Shown: positions 44,893 to 60,500, counted from the first letter of the stretch. The stretch: DNA of 64,000 nucleotides from Orbilia blumenaviensis (GCA_036872755.1 JAVHNS010000003.1:2418001-2482000); one strand, 5' to 3'. The notes: generated by a model not told the origin, from the letters alone. Numbers and translations are program-made.

Positions 44893-47544
44893 GTGGCAAA
44901 GAAGTCGCAGGGGGAGATTTGTAAGCGTTTCCGGGCGCTTCCAATTTGTCACGTGAGCAATTGAGGCAGATGGGTCTTGAAGCTGAGAAACGGAGGAAAT
45001 TTAGCTTTAGATGAAGAATAAGAAGAAGAGAGGAAGAAGCAGAAGAAGAAGTAGCAGTAGAAGAAGAGGAAGAAGAAGAAACAAGATAAGATTATAATTT
45101 TGTGGTTGGAAAGAGGCTCAGGAATTTGAATGCTGGGCGTGCCTGTTTCCTCTTTGTCTGGCACTTTCGATAGTGTGTGGATGTAATGCCCGGGATGGGT
45201 GGAATGGATGATATTGGACAAAAGAGCAAGCAAGCAAGCGGAAGGCTAGGCTTAAGAGTCACGGCCTACGTGAGCCTTGTTTCAAGATGACGATGCCGAC
45301 AAACAACTTTGGCCCCCGATAGGCTTTCTTCGACGGGAGATATTTCAATTGGCCAATTCGATCCTGAAGGATCCTCTCCTGTCTTTTTTTTTTTTCTGGG
45401 GAATCCAAAAGCCAAAAGCCAAAAGCCAAAAAAAATTGTCCGTGCTGCAAGAGAGAACCAAAAAATGTCACATGCGAGGCAAGCGGTGTCTGGGTGACGT
45501 CTGGGCCAGATGAGGCGCAAAACCACAGCCGTCGCAGGTTGAAAGAGAAGGATACGAGGAAAGAATCCAAGGATCCAGCGAAAGGTTCCTCCCTTTCCGT
45601 TGGGTGTGCCAATGCGTGAACAAAGAGGAATGGGAGGCTTAAAGGCCAACATAAAAGCAACAGTTTCTGCAACTAACTTACCAGATATTAATATATTGAT
45701 TGGGATCGCAATAAAAGTCTGATTCTATACCGGCTCAGCTGAGAGTGTTTTCGAGCGATATCGAGACTGTCCCCTCGTCCCAAAGAAAGTATGCTTGCCG
45801 AACCAAAACCCAATTCAATCCAGTTCGTTTTATTGTTCTCAACCCGAGGAGGAGGAGAACGAGGAGGAGAACGAGGGAAAAAGAAGATGAAGGATTATAT
45901 TTTTTTTTTAATTTTTTAATTTTTTGTTTGCACACACAAGATGATATCGCTATACTGGTTGTCGTCGTCGTAATCGCTCGCCACTTCGGAGGGGAATGAG
46001 AAAGTCCGCAGGCTTCTCAACACAACGATGATATGCTTAAGCTGTGCAGTCGCTCTTTCGTCTGAATCGAAGGTCGGCCTTCTGCCATTGCAGGGCTCCT
46101 ATGAACCCAAGTAAATTTCTTGACTTGTAATTGGAAGAAGATGAGGATTCCAAAAATCCAAGATTGCTGGAGACGGAGGCAGATAAAAGGAAAGGGTATG
46201 GTGTTTGCGCCGCCGGCTGCGAAAGGTGATATTATGCATTCGCAGACAACTACTATCTTTGGTCATGTCCCAGGGCTCTGATTGGCCGGACGGGTGGTCA
46301 ACCTGACCACTGCCCGTCCTCAGAAGCAGGGAAGCTGCGCGCCAAAAAGCAAAAACGGGTGCGCTGATGGTGGGGCGGGCCAGACGAGGTGTGTGTCACC
46401 AGACGCATATTCCTTGGAGCCTGATCCTCAGAAAGGTCTCTGAGGACGCGGAATGAGGACTTCGCTTCGACTGCTATACGGCTGAGGTGCTCTGCCGGGT
46501 TGAGACGGATCACAGCTGACGGAACGGGCAGTCTGGCGCGGGGCATCAGATAACCCATTCCTGCTGCATTGTATCTCATAATCTTCCCTAAGATCTTTTT
46601 TTTTTTCTGTCCCTCTTCCATAGCAGTAAGCTTTGCGCTCGAAGCTGCTAGCTGCGGCAGATTGATCAATGGAAACCCAATTGCTTTTGCAGGGATGTCG
46701 GTCCAGAGTCGGCCCGCTGGTACCTTGATATTACATATGTATGTGGTAAGTAGGCATCCTCTGATCATATCAGGAATCCAGTAAAAACATCGGATGAAAA
46801 GTTCTCCCACACCCTGCAAGTGCTGATCCAGGACTGGATTCTTGGATGGCTGTATCTATATGTACGGATGATTATGAAGGTATGTATGTATGTACATAGA
46901 AGGATGTGTAAGTTTAGTACCAATGTAGGTGCATGCGTGCGTGCGGTGCAGCTTCCGCCCCTTCCCGTGTGTATGAGAATCGAGAAAGTCAGAAAGGAAG
47001 CACTTGATAGGTGCTTGGTATACTATACTATACTATACTACCTGTGCATATATATTTCTCACTAAGTGAGGTAAGTCCGGTTTCCAAACCTCCGGGGCAA
47101 CGAAATCTCCAGAATATATTAAATTCAAAACCCCTCCCAAAACGTTGTGCAATTAATTACAAACCCCGCCGGGTCCAGTCGAGTCCAGTCGAGTCAGCTT
47201 CCGGCTTTAAATTAATTGATTCTGACGAATGGCGACCTGACCGGTAACCCCCCCCCCCTCCCCCACCAAGCCTTGTTTCGGCAGACATACGAGGTGTGCG
47301 CATAGGTAAGGTATTGACATACTTACCTACTTACCTCTTGTGCATACTTATGTATCCAGCAATACATTAGGTACCTTGTATATGAGACAAATGATGATGA
47401 CGATGACGGTAATGAAGAAAGTCAGTCGGTCAGTCAATAATTGTAAGCTATACGTACCCGTAATATCCCTGTGTGCTATGTAGGTACCTACATACCTATT
47501 GGTAATATGCCCTCTCTCTCTCTATTTTTGGAGGCTCTTTAATC

Positions 47545-47570
47545 TTTTTTTTTTTTTTTTTTTTTTTTTT
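47545..47570. repeat. Poly-T tract
   Basis: About 26 uninterrupted T in intergenic DNA. Confidence 0.9.
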
Positions 47571-49236
47571 AATTCAAGAAATCGATTGACCGGCCGTCCG
47601 ACCTCGTGGCTGATGTGGGACAATTACGTACATGTGCAGGTGTGGATGGCAATGGGCCCCACCGGCACAGTATACATGTACATATTGCATTGACCTCGCC
47701 TCTCTCTCTTCCTCCCTCCCCTCAAGAAACCAACCATTGATCACATGGGGTCCCCAACAGCTTGGGAGCTTTCCCCCCCTGCCCAACCCCTCACCACCAC
47801 CACCACCACCAATGCGCATGTGATCGTGGTGTCAATTGGCTCTCACCCACAGTTGCCAGAATTCTTATCGATACCTCCCCTGCCAACTACCTGCACTCGG
47901 ATGAGACAGAGCAGGGAGCGGGAGCATCAACGGGAAGCAATGCAAGTGCAGCTGATTGATCCTCTTCCTGCACATGTGCATGGCGATGCAAGATATACTA
48001 TGCTCTTGGAATCCCAATTCTGATCAACTTTAAATTCGGGGATATGGCTTTAAGATCCCAGTTATCGTAATAGTGCCGGCACGCGCCCAGGCATAAACCC
48101 GTAAAAAATCGCCTCCGGTACCATAATAATGGGACTGCATCACATACCAGATCGACTATGCCCGAACACCTGTAGCCAAGCTAAGTTATAAACCACACGA
48201 GCCAACGGCCCAGCTGGCTCCGCAAATTTCGAATCCAGTTTCGGATTCGGTCGCATGTCCCGACAGAGTACACAACAATCAGGATATTTCCCTCCAATGT
48301 CCGCCTGGGTTCGAAGCTGTGGTGCCAGATATTTCCGAGGTACCCGTCATGACATACTGAGAGCTCGAGAGCTGGTTTACGTTCTGAATCTCACAAATAC
48401 TTCATTATGTAGGTATCTGTCTAAGGTATATATGTAACCAAGAGAATAAACAAGTACTCGAGTAAGAAACGGCACCGCACCGCGCTGAAGCTCAAGCAGC
48501 TCCACTGTATGATCCAAGGTTGGTTAGCGTCCTGGATCATGGGGCCAGGTCATCATCCAAGAAACAGCCCAATGTGACCTGACGGGAAATACCACACATT
48601 CGACCCCGGTCCAACACACCACAAGAAGCATCAAATCCACAAGCGGGTGTCAGGTCTTCTTTTCCTTCTTCTTCTTCTTCCTTTTTTTTCTTTCCTCTTT
48701 TTTTCTTTTGTTTGAAGCCAGCCCTTAAACGAGCAATGGGTGCTTGATTTATCGCTCGAAGGTTAGCTAAGATGCCGGCTTCGGAGGCATACTTTCTACA
48801 ATACGGATGATCACAAATCCAATGTGATGCGCTTCACAGGGAGTCATTCTTCCCTTCACTTTAGGACAGCTAAGGTATAACTTTTGAACGCTAGAGGTTT
48901 TCGAGGACGAGGTGTCGGATCACCTGTGCCACATCGAGATTCCGACTTTGCGGGATATGGTACAATTTTTGTGGGGGGCACATGTGGGATTAACAGTATC
49001 AGATGAACAGTCATGAAATGTTGCTTCCGAGCAATTTTGCATAGCTAGACGAGCCATGGAAGAGTTTGTGGGTAGAAATTATTGGAGAGGGAGGAAATGC
49101 ATGTTTCAGTAAACCCCCACCAGCGAACATAAAACGGATCAGTTCTCAACTTTTACAAGATGGCAAACAGCTTTGCCATCTTGTTATGTCGTGCTAAAGC
49201 TCCTCCTCCCATTGCCACAGGCAGATATCCGATCAA

Positions 49237-49262
49237 AGAAAAAAAAAAAAAAAAAAAAAAAA
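49237..49262. repeat. Poly-A tract
   Basis: About 26 uninterrupted A roughly 120 bases downstream of the GIS2-like stop codon; poly-T on that gene's strand. Confidence 0.85.
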
Positions 49263-49380
49263 GGGTAAAAAAGAAGGAAGAAGGATTGAAAACTGTGGTA
49301 AAAGCGGGTGTTTTCAACCAAAAGTATGTGATTGTAAGAAAAAATAAGCGATGATGTAGGAATGCCGTTGTGTTGGCTGT

Positions 49381-50718
49381 CTAAGCGCTGGTATCGGTCT
49401 CTGGGCAATTGTTCATGATATGTCCGGGCTTCTTGCACCTATCGATTGTCAATTTAGGCTGGGGACTCGAAAAATGCAGCAGAAACCTACTTGTAACAAA
49501 CGCGGTCCTGCTCACTAGTGCAGTCACGGGAAAGATGCCCGATTTGTCCGCCTAGAAGCAATTAGCAAAGACCTGGACATATGGTGAAGATGATTCAGAA
49601 TGAGTAGACTTACAGTTGTAGCACTTCTGGCCTTGTGTACAGTCACGAGACATATGGCCTTAGAGTCGAAATGAAAAAAGTTAGGTCTGACAGAAAACTC
49701 ATGTTTCGAAAACTGGTGATAGAAGCTTACCGAATCCTATGAGTATATTGGTTAGTTCGGAGAAGCGCAAAAGTAGGGTGAAATATCATGGTCACTTACC
49801 GCCGCAGGAATAACAAGTCTGGCCGCTGCGGCCGCCGCCACTGTTGCCGCCGAACCTGTTGCTGCCTCCACCGTATCCACCATCGCCCCCAGAGCAATTG
49901 CGGGCAATGTGACCGACCTTCCCACATTTGTAGCATTCGGCGCCAGAACCACCACCGCCACCGTTGAAGGAACCGGAAGGCTCATTAGTACAATCACGGC
50001 TTATATGGCCAGCTTGCCCACATCGGTAGCAGGACTTTTCCTTCGCGGCTGATTGGCATTCTCGACCTGGAGGAGTGTTAATAGGGGATTGCAAATCCTG
50101 GGGCAGAGACAAGGGAACCAAAAGGTCGGCGAGGACCCAAGGGATTCCAGAGGATCGACTTACTAAGATGGCCATCTTCTATATTTCGGGAGAAGAAAAA
50201 ACATAAGGAAAAATGAGGGCAGAGTTAGCCTTTGATACACCCTACATACCAATCCGCACGCTATCCCTCGGACGACGCACAAACACAGGGGAGAACATTA
50301 CGCCACATACGTCCACAGTTGTAGCTAATTCACCATCAGCTACGTCAAACCTCGACAACTTTCAGGGTGCAGTCACAGTGATGAGGAGGGGAAGAGTAAG
50401 GTGGAGACACAAGAGCACCTTCCAACGACAGAATAACTTACCAAACTGGGTTGCCTCTCTTCGGGCATTCCTTAGCCTAAATTTTACGGGGGTCGATGTG
50501 AGTAAAGAGACAAGTGAAATTCCCAAGAGCGGCTATATCTATGTACCTGGTGACCGGATCCGCCACCTGGAACAAAGGAAGAGCGTGAGAAATTCGAATT
50601 AGCGATTGAGGACGTGTGTGCGGATGGAAAAATTAGGGCTTGGTAACGAACAATTGTAGCAGGAGCGATTGCCGCCATAACCTCCACCACCACCATAAGA
50701 ATTTCCTCCGCCTTCCAT
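49381..50718 (-). CDS. GIS2: Seven-zinc-knuckle nucleic-acid-binding protein (Gis2/CNBP-like)
   Basis: Ten exons (50718-50652, 50566-50547, 50476-50442, 50324-50311, 50178-50164, 50066-49800, 49736-49731, 49658-49614, 49551-49491, 49438-49381) give 195 residues. Gis2 and animal CNBP bind single-stranded RNA/DNA and act in translation and stress granules. After a Gly-rich opening come seven CX2CX4HX4C knuckles: [84 protein letters not shown] and [14 protein letters not shown]. An RGG-poor, Gly-rich spacer follows knuckle 4. The perfect spacing of all seven proves the exon choices. Four exons are tiny (20, 14, 15 and 6 nt), and introns cut five of the seven knuckles. The function is expected to be cytoplasmic mRNA binding. 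Confidence 0.93.
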
Positions 50719-50849
50719 TTTGAGTTTGTGAAGAGGGATGGAGTCGATAGATGTAGCTTGATAAGAATCCTTGAAGCCTGAGAACAAAGTTGGGATATAT
50801 CTAGTTAGCAGGGTGGTAGGTAGACGAGGTGATTTAATTGGTTGAAGAG

Positions 50850-50852
50850 TTT

Positions 50853-50888
<36 letters not shown>
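50850..50888. repeat. T10-A29 homopolymer pair
   Basis: Ten T followed directly by about 29 A, 130 to 170 bases upstream of the GIS2-like start; in RNA the two runs could pair. Confidence 0.9.
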
Positions 50889-50890
<2 letters not shown>

Positions 50891-52049
50891 TGAAAATTGG
50901 GAGAAGGTGAGACTAGATGGTAGAGAAGAGGAGAAAGGTGGGATGAGAGGAATTTGCGGGGAGGAGTGGGGATCAAAAAGTGGTGGAGATAACTCGATAG
51001 ATGAGGGCGATGAGGAGGGGAGGAGGAGGAGGAGGAGGAGGAGTTGTGTGTGTGCGTGCGTATGTGCGTGAACGTTTGAGTATCAGGTGGGACCTAGACT
51101 AATTTATACGTGAAACGAACTAGATGGCACAATTGAAGATGATGCTGGTGATGATGATGATGATGATGATAATTATGAAGACGGTGAAGGAAACAAAAAA
51201 AAAAAAAAAACTAACCGGTATGCTTTTGGCGAGAGAATGAAGGATAGAACGGGGTATCGATGAAAAAAAAGGTGGAGGTGCTTGGGATGATCAAGCAAAC
51301 GAGCAATAGAGTGAAGTAATGAAGCTGGGTGTCAGCAGAAGGGGAAGAGGAGGAAGAGGAAGAGGAAGAGGAAGAAATCCGAATTCGAAAGGAAGAGAGA
51401 AGGAGGAGAGTGAAGAAGGGCGAGAGAGTCTGGGGGGGAAGAGGAGGGGACCGAGGACCTGAGACGGGGGATGGGGTGAGGTTGAATTCGAATTTTAGAA
51501 CTGGCCACCAAACTCAGAGATTTTTTGTGTGCGTTGCCCTTTTTTGCGGAGAAAAAAAAAAAAAAAAGTAAATGGAGGAGGAAACGACCGGGTCTTGCTT
51601 GCTTGCGAGACAGCTAGGCTAGGTACCTACCTACCTACCTATAGGCTAGGTAAGTACCTACTTGCAATGCTTGTCCGGTTGGATCTACGTTGCCGGCCTT
51701 GTCAGGTACTTTTTTAGTATGTAGAAACTATAACTAAGCAATTATACCTTGGGTGTATACCTACTACTACTTCAGTAGGCAAGCAAGCAAGCAAGTAGGT
51801 ACCTACCTAGGTACCTACTACCCATCAGTACTAACGCTTACTGGTTGGTACCCGTTGTATACATTCTGGGGGGGTGAGTACCTACTTATATGTATAGGTA
51901 GGTAGGTACACAGGTATCTACTCTGGGTAATGTACTACGAGACTATATTCGAGTATGGCTTCAATTAAAATTTTAAAAGGGTCCTTGATCAGTAGTCTCG
52001 TAGTAGATCAGTACGTACGTAGGCTGTCAGTACCTATGTATTATATATA

Positions 52050-52080
52050 TATAAGAGAGAGAGAGAGAGAGAGAGAGAGG
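52050..52080. repeat. (AT)n-(AG)n dinucleotide repeat
   Basis: Short TA run followed by about 13 AG units. Confidence 0.85.
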
Positions 52081-52160
52081 AAGGGGTTTGGGGGGGAGGT
52101 GTCTATCTATCTATATCTATAAGGTATTCAGCCACTGGCTACGGTAGAGGTATGTGAGGG

Positions 52161-52233
52161 ACCTACCTATCTACCTACCTACCTACCTACCTACCTACCT
52201 ACCTACCTACCTACCTACCTACCTACCTACCTA
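52161..52233. repeat. (ACCT)n tetranucleotide array
   Basis: About 17 near-perfect ACCT units, the longest of the many ACCT/AGGT runs in this window; flanked by TATCTA units on the left and CTGTGCC units on the right. Confidence 0.92.
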
Positions 52234-53730
52234 TGAGGTATCTCTGTGCCTTCTGTGCCTTCTGTGCCTGTCCCTGTGCCTGTGCCTGTGTGCCTGTGTA
52301 CCATTTGATATATACCTAGGTAGGTACCTTAGTAACCTACCTACCTAGGTACCTCTTACAGCGCCAATAGCTCGGTCGCAGTGCAGTAGCTATAGCCACC
52401 AGCCACCAGACAGACTCCAGCTGCTTCAGTATAAAATATTTATCTATGCAAAATACCTATATAAGCTAGGTAGTGGGTAGGAGGTAGGTACCTAGGTAGA
52501 TACCTGGTACCTGTTAAGATACCAAGTATAGAGCTGTTTTGCTTAAATAGGCAATAAAGCACCGCATCAATCGACAAACATAGTAAGGGAAATGTGTTGT
52601 TTCTTGGCTGAAATAATTCATTCGTTTTTGGTCGAGGTTGTTGCTATCAATAGTGTTGTTACCTACCGACCTGCTTGCTCAGTGCTCGATTACCCCCGCA
52701 GCCAGGTGCATCCCTCCCACCTCCCTTCATCTCTCTCTCCTTCCCCCCCTCCCCTCCCCCTCACACAGTTACTGTTACCTCTCGTTACCATAACTATTGC
52801 TTTAGCTCAGCTATAGCTACACCCCCCACCCCCCCCCCCCCTTCTCAGTAACCAACTACCAAATTCTGACCTGTCCTCGCCAGCCAGCCAGCCAGCCAGC
52901 CATCATCACTACTGTCAATACCACTACCATCATCATCATCATCATCACCACAACCATCGACATCATCATCATCGACATCAGACCTCAATCAACATCACCT
53001 CTCTCGAGCACTACATCTTACTTCAACAATTACAGGAATCAATCAATCGGCAACCTACAAAGCCTTTCCACTTGTCTTTTTTTTTTTTCGCTCTTCCAAA
53101 AAAAAAACCTCCAGTTCAGCGTCTAAAACTTACCCGGTCACCACTCCACGTCCTCCTTGCCAAAACTCCCCACCCCACCATACACGTGCCGTCTTGAATC
53201 ACTACTTCGCACCTGTCGCGTACCCTCCTAAAACTTATCTTCATCGCTCCATCGATCAATTGCTTCGTTGACCCCAAGACACCACAAAAACGCTTTGAAA
53301 TCCATCAAGGCAAGCTCTAGTTGGTGTTTTTTTTTTTTTTTTTTTTTATAAAAAAAAAAAAAAGGGATCACGCTCAAGTCGCCGCCCTCCGACATCACAT
53401 CTCCAAAGACTTTGACACCACCGCCGCATCTACCTTCTCCTCCACCGTCACAGTCGACCAGTATTCGCAGCCCCCCCGCTGCGATGCTATGCCGCTGACC
53501 TTCTAGCCCTCTTCAACCAGCAACCTCCTTGGACGGTTGTGCAGCGGTGATGAGGCCCGTCATTGAGTTCTCTCCTCCGGAATAGATCACTGGGAAGCGA
53601 AAAGAATATCAATACCCATACCTCTACTACGTGAGGTCAGTCAGTCCCCACAAGACAAATCCCGTATGCAACCGGATTGTACCTAACCTTCTTTTACATG
53701 CGTGACAGGTTCGGCCCTACCTTCCTCAAT

Positions 53731-56698
<2,968 letters not shown>

Positions 56699-57532
56699 AG
56701 AAATGCTCATGGTTTCTTATTATTTATGCTTTCCTTCCCCCTTTCTTCCCCCCACCTTGCTGTCCTTTTTCTTCTAACTCTCCCCTTCCCGGAAAAGACT
56801 ACCCCGTTCCGCTGATAAGGCGCTCAGCCACTGCACTTGGCTCATACCCTCCACATCACAGTACTTATCGTTTGAGCGTCCATTTCGGAAGCCCCTAATC
56901 GCATTATTTTTCGTTGCATATATATCCGTGTGTTACCCTTTCAAAAGTTTTGATTCTCCGGCGTAGCGGGTAGTTGTACACGTATTCTCTAGTTCATTCT
57001 CACTTCTTACTTTTCGCTTGTTCTATTTTATTTTATTTTACTTTACCATTTTCCTTTTTTTTTTACTTCTACTCTATTTTTGTATTTTTTGTGCCTTGTT
57101 TCTACGGTTAAGGTCCACCAATTAACTGGTTTTTATGGGCGCGCCACATGCACGATGTTTACGGCCAATTATCAGGGTTCCGTGAAGTCGTTCCCCAGAA
57201 TATGGCAGACTTTTCCCTTCTTTGTTTACAAGCCCATTTTGGTCGCGCTGGACCCCATTAAACTGAAATACAATGTAACCCTTTCATGTATCATAGTTTT
57301 GATCCTGGCACCCTAAGCTCTGCCCGGAAAAATTATTTCGACATTAGCTAAGAGAAACCCCCCCACACACACACACATGTATACACACAAGATGTGCAGA
57401 TAGGCTGGGATTCAATATTCAGTCAACATGTACGCTCTTCAGAGCGAATCTCTGGTTGTAGACACAGGTCGTTAAGATGTCTGTTACATCCTGCTCTCGA
57501 ACCCCCGTCTTTCCTTTACTAGCATGGGATGA
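56699..57532. other. Convergent 3' region of UBP3 and HDA1
   Basis: About 830 bases between two stops. T-rich 3'-end-like sequence around 56990-57090 and a short CA repeat near 57363-57375; no gene recognised. A 78-codon open frame at 57080-57316 has no domain. Confidence 0.55.
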
Positions 57533-60500
57533 TCACCGCGAGAGTTTGTCTTTTATGAAGGTCAAGGCGTGCGGGTAGGCGGCTTGTACAATACTATCGA
57601 GGTCATCTTCGGGAACACCCTCAACAACTCCATACTTGAGTTTGAGTTTTCGGGCGTGGAATGCGTCGTGAGTGGCTGGAGCATAAACCCGTGAATGCTG
57701 TTGCACGTCAGTAAGACCGCCTGCTGTATATCGGGTGCATTATAATCAATTACCTTGTGGTACCAGTACCCAATATTTTCATCGCGAGTGGCATTGACTG
57801 CACACAGCGGCATTCTAGAAATGAAACTTACACACGCGACAACACGGTTTACGCAATCTACCTCAAGTTAGTAGGTCATAACAACAGGGTGGGCCCAGGA
57901 TCTAGAAAGTGATAACATACCTCTGAGGCTGATCAAGTTCAGGAGATTCCTGCAACCTTCTCCAATTCCAATGAGCACAATCTTGTCTGCATCAGAAAGG
58001 CTATGATTCAATTAGTTTCAAGTACTGTATTTAGCCAGCTATAAATGATAGATGTATACTCAATGTAGTTGTCCCAAAGCTGAAGCATCAGCATGTTTGT
58101 ATCGTCACTAACACCATTGCTAGCGACCCGTTGGATGTTCTCCTAGAAGATGAGAAAGGTTAGGAAATGAAAGGGTTACCTGTGGTTGTGGGCGTTCATA
58201 CCTCCAGCTCGTCATTTGGTGTCACATACTTCGGGACATTGACGTCAACGACACCGAAATTCTCGGCGATTGCCCACTCGATGAAAACCTGCCCTGGATC
58301 CATCTACGGGTGGCTTTAGAAGGGCGTCGCCAGGATATCAAGGGTCAGATGTTCGGAGAACTTACCACAAATGAGTTATGTGTTTGAATAAGGTCCACCC
58401 CGGGCTCTGGAACTCCGAGGAGGTCCGCCCTATAGTCCCAGTCAGTAAATGTATGTCTTAAATAGGAATGTATGTTTACTAACGAGTCATGGACAATCAC
58501 AACCAGCGTGTCCGATTTGTCGTAATTCGGCCTTTAGTTCAACAGTCAGCGGATAAGTCAGCAGCGTGGGTGTCCTTTGCGAACTCACGTAGCAAGGACC
58601 TGGTCCTCATAAGTCGGTGAGGCCAGGTGGTTCGGGCGTACCACAAGTAATGGGGACATTCCGTGAGTGTCGAATAAAGCCCTGGCTTGATATTGGCGGA
58701 TAATATCTGGAAAGGTTTGCCTGTTAGGGTACATCTATTTGAAGCCCTCCAAATCGAGAATAGATTTATCTGCTGACGAAAGGTTCTTACCATGAAGCCT
58801 TCTCGCCTTTATTTTATCCGCAGAGAGGCGGTCTAGCCTTATCAGCTACACCGGCCACACCGTTTAGGGGCTTCCAGGATATTTCAAAATTATAGAATTT
58901 CAGAATACATACTATTAATGGACCTATACTCCATACATTTCCAATATCTTGACTGTTCTATAATGACCTGATTGATAACCTCCACAACCTTAGGACTCGC
59001 GTGAACATCATGTAGTGGTTCCGGTGGCTCCCCCATCAAGGTTTTTGCCACTGCGAGCGCGGAATTCGAAATTGAATTCAAGTTATAGCCACCCTGTAGC
59101 AGCGTTGTCAGCCTTGAACTGAGAAGGGGTTAGGTATATTTAGATTTGAGGCTCAAATACCTCAAGGCACACGGCAACCCTTCCATTTGCTAAGGACATG
59201 AGCATGTGTGTCATATGCGCATAACCAGCCGGCGTCACAAAACATTCCCCGATCTTATCCCCAGCGGCAGCATCAAATCCAGCGGAAACTTTTAAATAGT
59301 TAGCAGAAATTAGTTTCTAGTACAGGAGCTCAGCACTCACTGATGACCAAATCTGGTTGGTATTCATAGGCGATGGGCATTACCACGCGTTGAAATGCAT
59401 AGATATAATCGGCATCACAGATACCACCAGTTGCCCACGGAATGTTCACATTACTATGATTGCCACGCGTCAGTGTCAGCAGGTATTATATACTGAACAA
59501 TGGTGTGAAGCGTACTATCCGGTCCCATCTCCTTCGCCGCAATACGTAAGATCTCCGTCGGGGTACGGCGGGTAGAAGGTCCCCCCCTCGAATCGGTGAA
59601 GTGACACATAAAGAACAGAACTGTCTTCGTAAAAAGCAGTTTGAGTTCCGTTGCCTTATGGGAACTAGATCAGCTATACCCAAGATCTAAGAAACAAAAA
59701 CCCAATTGGCTGCTTTATATTTACCATGGTGGACATCCCTAAGTGTTAAAGCCTCGTGAGCGGAAGTTTCTGCTAGTAATGTGGGGGGGGTGCGTACCAG
59801 TCTAAGATCATTATCTTTTTGCATTCGGGGTTATTACGCCGGATAACCCTGGCTGCGACAGCGACATTGTTAAAAAGACAAAACCCCATAGACTTGTGAG
59901 GCTCAGCATGATGGCCAGGAGGCCGGACGACCGCAATCGCGTTTTTCACATAACCGTTCCACACGGCTTTGACGGTCTCTATGGACCCCCCACATGACAA
60001 TTTAGCACATGTAAATGATTGGTTATTGTAAAATACGGAGTCACCAGTCAGGGTTAGGTCCAGTAGAGATTTTCTATCAAGGTCTAGGGTTCGAGATCCG
60101 TTAGTCAGTCCACAATCTTCACCCAAATAGTGACCGGAGATCTCGGACATACCAGGCAGAGTCGTCAAAAACCGCCAGTGGTCAGGTGTGTGAACCAGAA
60201 GGACCTCTTCTTCTGTAACTTCCCTGGCCTTTATCCGCAACATGAGATCGTCTTCACTTTCAGGCTGAGTTGCATCTTCTGGCAACTTGGTGAGGCCGGC
60301 TGATGTCAGAGCCTGGTAAATGACATGTATACGACGAGGGTCCTCGGGATGGACATCTTCTTCGTCTAGGGTAGCATGAAACCTCATTCGAACATCGTAA
60401 CAAAGGCCGGTACGTAAAGAAGGCCGTGACAAAGCTTGCACGTAACTACCTGTTGACGCCTTGGGGCGGATAGCATTTGCCCTTCGCTGTAGGAACTGCT

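Larger units (their letters stand above)
44177..49380. other. Long gene-free region upstream of the SWIRM gene
   Basis: About 5.2 kb with no recognisable gene. It contains a GTTGC/GTTTC pentamer repeat (44841-44892), purine-rich AGAAGA stretches near 45010-45085, a T26 tract (47545-47570), ACCT/AGGT patches near 47280-47490 and an A26 tract (49237-49262) at the right end. The longest open frame (46298-46819, minus, 173 codons) has no domain and no splice-joined continuation. The left part must include the SWIRM promoter; a CACGTG is at 44950-44955. Confidence 0.55.
50719..53730. other. Repeat-dense divergent intergenic region
   Basis: About 3 kb between the GIS2-like and UBP3-like starts. 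It holds a T10-A29 tract (50850-50888), an AGAGAG run (52050-52080), a long ACCT array (52161-52233) plus many ACCT/AGGT patches from 51610 to 52520, and a CT/CA-rich stretch from 52680 to 53700 that looks like the UBP3 leader, with a probable 3' splice site (TGACAG) just before the start. No gene seen. Confidence 0.6.

Noticed and set aside
46298..46819. 173-codon minus-strand open frame
   Set aside because: No domain, no in-frame continuation through splice sites, and basic low-information composition; probably chance in non-repetitive intergenic DNA.
48300..48330. GGTTCGAAGC resembling a tRNA B box
   Set aside because: Flanking bases do not form a T-stem and no A box or acceptor stem was found at the right distance.
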